Shown piece after piece: positions 25,413-31,260 of a stretch of DNA of 31,260 bases. Below the pieces are notes generated by a model. That model did not search any database and was not told the origin of the DNA. It was given only the letters and a program-made list of their open reading frames with translations. The DNA is taken from the NCBI RefSeq assembly GCF_004359215.1, contig NC_090615.1, forward strand, positions 913,833 through 945,092, written 5' to 3'. Positions within the stretch are counted from its first letter, which is position 1. Each line of letters begins with the position of its first letter. The position numbers and the translations under genes were made by a program. The DNA comes from Bremia lactucae. Its lineage: Eukaryota; Oomycota; Peronosporomycetes; Peronosporales; Peronosporaceae.

Positions 25413-26087
25413 GTGGCCAATAAATTGCCACCAAAGTCGATTATGGGGTTATTATTCAACGCATGTCGCTAGAAGATTGCAGACTCAATTCATTGAACGC
25501 AATATCCCTCTAACGAGAATGACAGTGCGCCTAGCAGTAGGCGCATCTGTAACAGTAAGAAAACGTGTAGTTAGTATCCGAAAGACGTTATGGGTAAACA
25601 GTACGATGATGGTTTCATCGTACTAGATTTTGATGACAAATTTGATGTCATCTTAGAATTACCATGGCTCAGAAGATACGATCCATGCATAAAAATGCAG
25701 CATCAAACCGTGACGATGCCTGCCTCTCGTTCATCAGATGGCCATCTGATGAGCTTCTTGAAGCATCCACAATCGTGTGGATCTCCTACGAGCAAGTCCG
25801 ATAGCCTAACCTGTGATCTGGCCGTTTGCACGATTGCACAAGACCAAAATGTAAATTCCTATCACACTATGGAGTTAGATCCCGATGGCTATGCACAAGC
25901 ACATGCAGCGTCGAAATTTGACCACTCGAATTACTGGAGTGGTACAAAACAAGGATGCTTGCTGGAAGAGCAACATCCAAGAGTATGTCCGACGCCTGCC
26001 TATGAGAAAAAGTGCGAAAACCATAGATCGACTGGGCTGAATTGCGACCCACAGCTAGAGGCAGTTGGGAGAATGCTCCTCAAATAA
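25413..26087 (+). pseudogene. G1 protease copy 2
   Basis: The active-site region reads VDYGVIIQRMSLED (Asp-Tyr-Gly at 25439-25447), where aspartic proteases usually have D-[S/T/C]-G. The frames then shift through ERNIPLTRMTVRLAVGAS to KFDVILELPWLRRYDPC (25590 onward). The linker contains SSDGHLMSFLKHPQSCG and HSNYWSGTKQG, matching the minus-strand copy at 1-1019. It ends TAA at 26085-26087. Confidence 0.8.
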
Positions 26088-26479
26088 AACTTGAGGAAAT
26101 AAACCCCCATGTTCTTATGGAAATAAGTCCATAAAAGTCATGGTAAAGGTTTCAATGTGCCTTGAAAATAAGTTCTAAAGAGGAAATTGAGACATCAAAT
26201 GTCTTAGTAAACAACGTATCAAGTGGAGGCGCCTGTAGACTTGATATGATAGCGCCTCCGAAGTTTACTTCTGGAATAACTCATTTGCCAACGCAAGAAC
26301 TGAAACGGTTCTTGCGTGATCTGCGTAGTCGCAAAGTCAAGCAGGTCTGCATAATTGTCATAGATGACAAGAAAGTGGCCTATACTTGGTCGGCAATAGT
26401 GTTGTTGAGAACGAATGAATTCTCAGCAGCTCATCGATGGAGGAAAGTGTATCAGATCAGAAGACTCGGATAAAACGTT
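26088..26479 (+). pseudogene. G1 PR-RT linker copy 2
   Basis: Words TSNVLVNNVSSGGACRLDMI, APPKFTSGITHLPTQELKRF and LRDLRSRKVKQVC match the minus-strand fragment (base 443 downward). No known domain. A perfect 10-bp hairpin (26291-26317) lies in the FLRDL region. Confidence 0.75.
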
Positions 26480-27341
26480 CTACGTCCCGATCCTGGTAAT
26501 CTTTGAAGACGAATTCTTTACATAAGGATTTTATAAGATTAAAGGATATCTTCGAATCCGTACGTGCGAGTTGCCTAAGGATAAAGGCACTCGACACGAA
26601 ATCGATCTGATGCCAGGTTCGAAATACTGTATCATGAAGCAATGGCCATTGCCTCGTAAAAAAGTATTAGCGATTGACAAATTCATTGACGATCGCTCAG
26701 CAGTAAGCCATGTGATGGAGGCAACCTCTCCGCATAGCTCTACGAACTTCTGTGTGCATAAAGCAACAGGAGGGTGGAGGATTGTGCACGCGTTAACAAA
26801 TTGTACCGGCTCAGACGCCGATACCACGAAAAGCCGTAATTATTGATGGTATGTGAAGGAGTACCATCTTTCAATGGATCTGATAGATGGATTCTTTCAG
26901 ATCCTTATCGAGAACATGATATCCCGTTCATGAGAGTTAAAAATAAATTGTCAGAAATCCATTGTTAAGTATGAATAAATAAATTTAGACATATATAATA
27001 ATACAACCTGTTCCCAGCAATAAGCACCTTAAGCGGAATGCTATGGGAGTGGCTTGTTATACTACAGGGGCTTAGTAATGCCGATGTGTATAACTAATCT
27101 GTTGAGATCGGTGCAAGATATGCACCGAGTTATTATGATGACGTCTTCGTTCATAGCAGAGCCATGAACGGAAAGTCGGAGTTTGTGTATATCGTACCCA
27201 CGTCCCAAAAGGTTTTGTTCACTCATGCGAACGCATAAGCTATATGCAAGTTGTATAAAGTATACATTCGCTGCAAGCAAAAAAAAATAGCATCGTGGGT
27301 AAACACGGCGCACGCCCTGATCCGGAAAATATAAGGCGGAT
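26480..27341 (+). pseudogene. G1 reverse transcriptase copy 2
   Basis: The N-terminal block TRHEIDLMPGSKYCIMKQWP and GGWRIVHALTN lie in one frame (26571-26846). SMDLIDGFFQILI holds the first Asp. An A/T-rich insertion of about 80 bp (26935-27015) follows, then STLSGMLWEWLV, and the catalytic YYDD at 27131-27142 is intact. The connection is frame-broken (YRTHV-type words near 27189). It ends at a deletion joint near 27341, where RNase H sequence starts. Confidence 0.8.
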
Positions 27342-27735
27342 ATGCACTGGCTAAGTTTCGGGTCAATCTTTTGGGGGATAGACCACTCATTGTTTATTCA
27401 GATCGTGCGTCTTTACACACGGCTGTATACAGTTCACGCATCTTGCAATGAATAGCGACATGGTTAATTTCTTTGCAAAGTACAACTTCCAAGTGCAATT
27501 TAAACCAGGACGACTCAATATCGCCGCTGATGCCGTTTGGCGCCGGCCGGATTCAAGCCGGCTGCTGGAAGCATTTGTGAGGATAAGCCTACTGTTGCAA
27601 CAATCAACAGTGAGCATGAGCCAACTATTGCAGCAAAAATTGTTAAGTCGTCAACATAACTTGGCGACATTAGAAGTGCCTTTTAATGGGTTGATGGATA
27701 ACTTCAAAAATCCATCGCAACAATACTTTAAATGA
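27342..27735 (+). pseudogene. G1 RNase H, C-terminal half
   Basis: LAKFRVNLLGDRPLIVYSDR begins at the deletion joint, so the N-terminal RNase H with its first Asp is missing. It continues with SLHTAVYSSRI, FQVQFKPGRLNIAADAVWRR (usual form: ADALSRR), a linker and a stop near 27735. Confidence 0.75.
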
Positions 27736-27779
27736 TTATCGAAGTTGAATCGATTCTCACCAGATCATTACACAACACG

Positions 27780-28515
27780 CAATAGTTTACTGTATTACAC
27801 AGCCATTACTGGCGACACACCTCGTGTCGACATCCCCCCCCATCTTGAATTTCGGTTACGCATCATGTATGAGTGCCACGATGCACCAATAAGTGATCAT
27901 CGTGGACGTGAATAGACCTATCTCACGATAAGTTGGGACTTTTACCGACCACGCGAGAATGAGTTTGTCCGCAAGTACAGATGCGTTTGCAAAGTTTGTC
28001 AACGGGTAAAGCCCAGTGCTTCATCCCCTGCTCCGTTTCAACCTCTGCCTGTTCCGGCAAAGTGTTGGCAGCTCGTTCTATGGACTTTGTCTTCCTACGG
28101 ATTCTTCAAGAGCGATCACAAGAATAATGAGATTCTTGTGTTTGGGGATCTTTCTAGCAAGATGGTCCGTCTTGCTGCAGTCCCGGAGTCGATCACAGCC
28201 TTCGGCTCTGATCGTGTACAATTTTTCGACTCCATGGATTATTACGTCAACGGTCTCGGATCGAGAGCCCAGATTTACGGCGGAGTTTTGGCTATTGTAT
28301 TCAAATTGCTAAGAACACAATTAAAAAAATGTCATTTCCTGACCATTCCGAAACAGATGGTCAGACGGAACGTTCAAATCGTATCTTTAAAGAGATACTT
28401 CGCGGATACGTCGACTCTTTACAAGTTGGCTAGAATTTGCCGTCAATAATACAATCCAAAGCATACACCATTTTTGTGAACGGCTTACGCCATCCACGTA
28501 TACCCCCTATCTGAG
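27780..28515 (+). pseudogene. G1 integrase copy 2
   Basis: The zinc-binding HHCC is recognisable (ECHDAPISDHRGRE with a stop, then CVCKVCQRVKP near 27990-28015). The core starts with SMDFVF (first Asp), continues with VFGDLSSKMVRLAAVPESI, then TVSDREPRFTAEFW (second Asp) and TDGQTERSNRIF (Glu). All three acidic residues are visible, but in different frames. The C-terminal core ends with FVNGLRHPRIP. A deletion of 30-40 bp is likely before HTPFFVNG. Confidence 0.8.
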
Positions 28516-29140
28516 AGTAAATATTATTAAAGAAGGATGGACTCGCTCGAGCATACAAAATCTAGCTCTTGCTTATCACGCATTGACCCTACGGTCAGTG
28601 CGAAGGATATTAATGTTGATTTAATCAACATTGAAGGGGACAAAATCAGTAATAGCGATAAGGATATTACTGACTTTGATAACGATGCTGAAATACTCAG
28701 CATCGAAAAAAATATAATTAGTGAGAACAATCATGCTCTCGCTAAAGAGGAGAATGTCATCTCCGCAGTGCGCACCGGTACAAAATTAAAACCAAGTCAG
28801 CAGGAGAATTCCTGGTGACTAGAGAACTGGTGATCCGGATTCTATCGCTGGTGAATGACAGAAACGGAACTCTGACAAAAATGGAAACGCAAACATTATT
28901 TCGTTTAATGTTAATGATCAGTCCTACTGCCTATTGTAACCCTACACAAATACGTAATGACGAATGCGAGCAGTAATAAATTACTGTTAAGGTATATCGA
29001 CCGTTTTCGGGTACTACATCGCCAGGCAATGCGTACACGATCGAGCAGCTTCGTAGCATACGAAAGCATCCTACGTTTTATTTCGGGTATTTCGCCCGTA
29101 CAATCCGTACACTATCTCGGAACAGCTACCAAAGCCTGAT
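28516..29140 (+). pseudogene. G1 integrase C-terminal linker and GPF-like domain
   Basis: An open frame (28537-28818) reads an acidic linker (SAKDINVDLINIEGDKISN, DFDNDAEILSIEKNI) rich in Asp, Asn and Ile. After a broken stretch, RYIDRFRVLHRQ and the RKHPTFYFGY words (28990-29090) are the GPY/F-type integrase C-terminus. The linker DNA is packed with perfect hairpins (28612-28632, 28683-28705). Confidence 0.7.
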
Positions 29141-29485
29141 GATCCCGAGCTAAACATGATAGTCTCGGGACAGAGTCTAATTCTCACGAATCAGACGCTC
29201 CCTTGCGTCCTTCAAGAATGAGACCTTTCGACGAGCTGACACCAGCTCGTTTTGAAGGGACTGATCTTTCCGTTCGTTCACCGGTTGATAAGTCGCAACC
29301 TGCGCACAATTTATCAACTGGTCACGAAAAACACTATTGACCGTCACCGCTGACTCATGAAGACGGAATTGCTCGTAGTCAATGTCCTTCCTTAATAATA
29401 AAGGTATGATTCAAGTCACGATGTTGATTCGGGTTCGGCGAATGAGGCGAACCCAATTTTTCTTCCTCTTTCACATCCATAGACG
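29141..29485. other. G1 linker to chromodomain, degenerate
   Basis: 345 bp in which no single frame is open. It contains several perfect inverted repeats (for example TCCCGAG/CTCGGGA at 29143-29170). By position it joins the integrase C-terminus to the chromodomain. Confidence 0.5.
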
Positions 29486-29650
29486 GATTCCGGTGAAAAG
29501 CATCTACTTGTAAAACGCTTTTCGAACCACCGTCAGGTAAAAGGGGTTCAAACGAGTTACCACATGCGTTGGCGAGGGTATCTACCCTCGAATATTAGTT
29601 AGGAACCTCGTTTCCAACTGATGAAGGACGTACCGCGTCTCGACAGTACG
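29486..29650 (+). pseudogene. G1 chromodomain with nonsense codon
   Basis: GEKHLLVKRFSNHRQVKGVQ and TSYHMRWRGYLPSNIS are followed by TAG (29600-29602) and EPRFQLMKDVPRL. The usual form is a YLVRWRGY-type strand and SWEP. The TAG replaces the Trp of SWEP, a conserved aromatic residue. The chromodomain would have targeted insertion to chromatin. Confidence 0.75.
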
Positions 29651-29817
29651 CCGAGACCCATCCTTCTTGACGGAGGGTCCATCAGAGAACGAGCACTTCC
29701 CGCGCTCGTAAAAGGAGTGGAGGCTTAGAATCCCTTCGCGCATCTCACAAGAGATGAGCGTCCTCCAATGAGGGTCTTTAAGTGGGTATGCCCTCCAAGG
29801 GAACTTCGCACCAAAAG
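29651..29817. other. G1 3' region before the LTR
   Basis: 167 bp between chromodomain and LTR. No polypurine tract is obvious directly before the LTR (CAAGGGAACTTCGCACC lies there). Nothing else recognised. Confidence 0.4.
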
Positions 29818-30271
29818 TGTAACGGGGTGTATCGTTACATGAAATTAACACTTAGAATTTGTTAATAAATATATTATTTCAAAGGTAGGTAATATTTGGA
29901 GGATATTACTTTATATAGTGATATTCAGAATTCTTATCTATAAATAGGTATAGACCATTCATACCTATTTATTCCGCAGACTAATCAGCTGTAGGAGTAA
30001 TCAAAGAGAGTGATTGATAAGATAGAGAAAAGAATTCATTTACATGTTTAATATTAGATAATAATTAAGTTAGCATTTACAAAGATAGAACAAGAGACAC
30101 TTAATTATATTTAATATAGTTTTCATTTTACCCTCTTAAGTCTAGTTGCCTTAAGAGAAGTCTTCCTCTGCACGTACAGTGTACGTCAGTTAACGAAAGG
30201 CACCACTCGCAACTGAAGCAGTGCGAAGTGGACTTGTACTGAAGCAGTACAAGTCGAAGTGCCCCGTTACA
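29818..30271 (+). repeat. G1 LTR copy 3 (shared)
   Basis: 454 bp, TGTAACGGGG to CCCCGTTACA, the two ends being exact 10-bp inverted repeats. It is the 3' LTR of the element at 18996-29817 and also the 5' LTR of the next one, because a primer site (30274) and gag follow directly. Confidence 0.92.
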
Positions 30272-30273
30272 CC

Positions 30274-30291
30274 TGGTAGCACTTTGAAGAC
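30274..30291 (+). other. G1 primer-binding site, copy 3
   Basis: TGGTAGCACTTTGAAGACC follows the LTR after two bases, in the same place as 5240. Confidence 0.6.
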
Positions 30292-30321
30292 CGTCCAAGG
30301 ATCACATTTCCCACATCTAAC

Positions 30322-31260
30322 ATGGACATGTTAGATGATAGTGGGAATTTGGATCACGTTTCTCGTGAAAGCTACTCCTTTCTAAGTGATATAGAAAGGA
30401 GTGCGGTTAAACGAATGAGTTCGACCGTAAGAAACGATGCAAATTTGGCATTGCTGTCCAACTTAGACAGAGACGCCCTCCATTCAACCATCGCCAAGTT
30501 CATACAACATGAACTTGACGAGATGAAGGAAAAAGTAGCCTTGCCGAATCAGCAAGGCTCTCAACAGGCGGAACTGTTGAGGGTACCACATGTACAGACC
30601 CCTGTACCTGGGATGACGCAAACGCGTCGTCCCGAAACTCTAAAGATTGACATCTCTAAGTATAGGGGAGTTGAAGAAGACTCCCTCTTGAGATAATTTG
30701 TCGAGTTGGACGATGCCATAAGGGCACGTCACATTATCGATGAGCAAATGCAAGTCGCATTCGCTCAATCAAATCTGGCAGGTCGTGCCAAAACTTGGGT
30801 ATTGGGCCTTAAGTTGCGCGACCCATACGTCTTTGGGTCGCTAGAGGCTTTTAAAGCCTGGCTCAAACAGACGTTTGAACCACCAAGGGTTGAGTTCAGA
30901 GCTCGTACAGAGCTTCTGAAAAACACAAGCAAGGCAAGCGTGATGTGCACGCATATGCTCAGCATATACGACTCTTAGCGAGTTGTATTAAAAATAACCC
31001 AGTTCATGAACACACGTTGATTACGGTGTTCATGCAAGGTCTTGCGGATGGTCCCGTAAAGACCCACCTGTTCCGCTTGGAACTGGATACGCTTGAAGAA
31101 GCAATATCCGTTGCGGAACAGGAGGACTTTAGCTTGAGACAGGCTCAAGCTAGTTCGTCATCATATCGTCCTCCAAGACGACACGAGTTAGGAGGTCCAG
31201 AACCCATGGACCTTTCTTACGTCGAAAGCGAGAGACCTCGCTTTTCGAGCAATAAGCGAT
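30322..31260 (+). pseudogene. G1 gag copy 3, runs off the window
   Basis: The best-kept G1 gag start: ATG 30322, MDMLDDSGNLDHVSRESYSF, a coiled region, TLKIDISKYRGVE, then an in-frame TAA (30694-30696) where copy 1 has TGG. The same frame continues as FVELDDAIRARHIIDEQMQV and AGRAKTWVLGLKLRDPYVF. A shift near 30915 (AAAAACAC against AAATTC) breaks it; the tail LADGPVKTHLFRLELDTLEE, VAEQEDFSLRQAQ and PRRHELGGPEPMDLSYVESE lies in another frame to the window end, before the zinc knuckle. Confidence 0.88.

Noticed and set aside
1..31260. tRNA, rRNA, CRISPR arrays, prokaryotic operons
   Set aside because: None seen; the content is eukaryotic retrotransposon and spliced genes. tRNA-like words are primer-binding sites.
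1..31260. Secreted RXLR or LFLAK-type effector genes
   Set aside because: No frame has a signal peptide followed by an RXLR-EER or LFLAK motif; the only signal peptide is on the membrane protein.

Overview
The window looks like a repeat-rich stretch of an oomycete genome (Phytophthora or downy-mildew type). This is inferred from three things: the two Ty3/Gypsy families and one Ty1/Copia family have the look of oomycete elements, the candidate introns are short, and there is a fragment resembling the Crinkler/RHS (CR) effector-like family. Nearly all of the 31 kb is LTR retrotransposon. Almost every reading frame is broken by stops, frameshifts, deletions or other insertions.

Layout. 1-1019: minus-strand fragment of a chromodomain-bearing Gypsy family (called G1 here). 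1020-4782: plus-strand gag/protease/RT/RNase H/integrase of a second Gypsy family (G2), cut on the right by a G1 LTR (4783-5237). A decayed G1 gag follows (5288-6304), then a truncated minus-strand G2 LTR (about 6312-6753). 6782-8830: broken cellular gene with a CR-type nuclease-like C-terminus. 8851-9723 and 12136-12311 plus 18903-18995: two inverted copies (A1, A2) of an unrecognised decayed gene. Between them lie a broken ORF (9961-10531), a cysteine-rich single-pass membrane protein gene with one intron (10685-11674) and a possible 3' exon of a convergent gene (11757-11937). 12312-18902: a minus-strand Copia element with 249-bp LTRs, a CATCA target duplication, PBS and PPT; about 1.6 kb of scrambled Gypsy pieces interrupts its gag. 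18996-29817: a G1 element with its 5' LTR, a 100-N gap, gag, a nested full-length G2 element (19648-25041), then gag end, protease, RT, RNase H, integrase and chromodomain. 29818-30271: a G1 LTR that ends this element and also starts another G1 copy, whose gag runs off the window.

History from the nesting: A-gene duplicated in inverted orientation; Copia and G1 inserted separately into copy A2; G2 inserted into the G1 gag; Gypsy fragments scrambled into the Copia gag. The most unusual signal is an excess of short perfect inverted repeats (arms 7-11 bp, loops mostly 0-7 nt) through the coding parts of both Gypsy families. There are also two much longer perfect hairpins at the joints of the scrambled block. 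These suggest strand-switching synthesis or selected RNA structure. The cellular genes do not show this by eye. All counts here were made by reading, not by computation.
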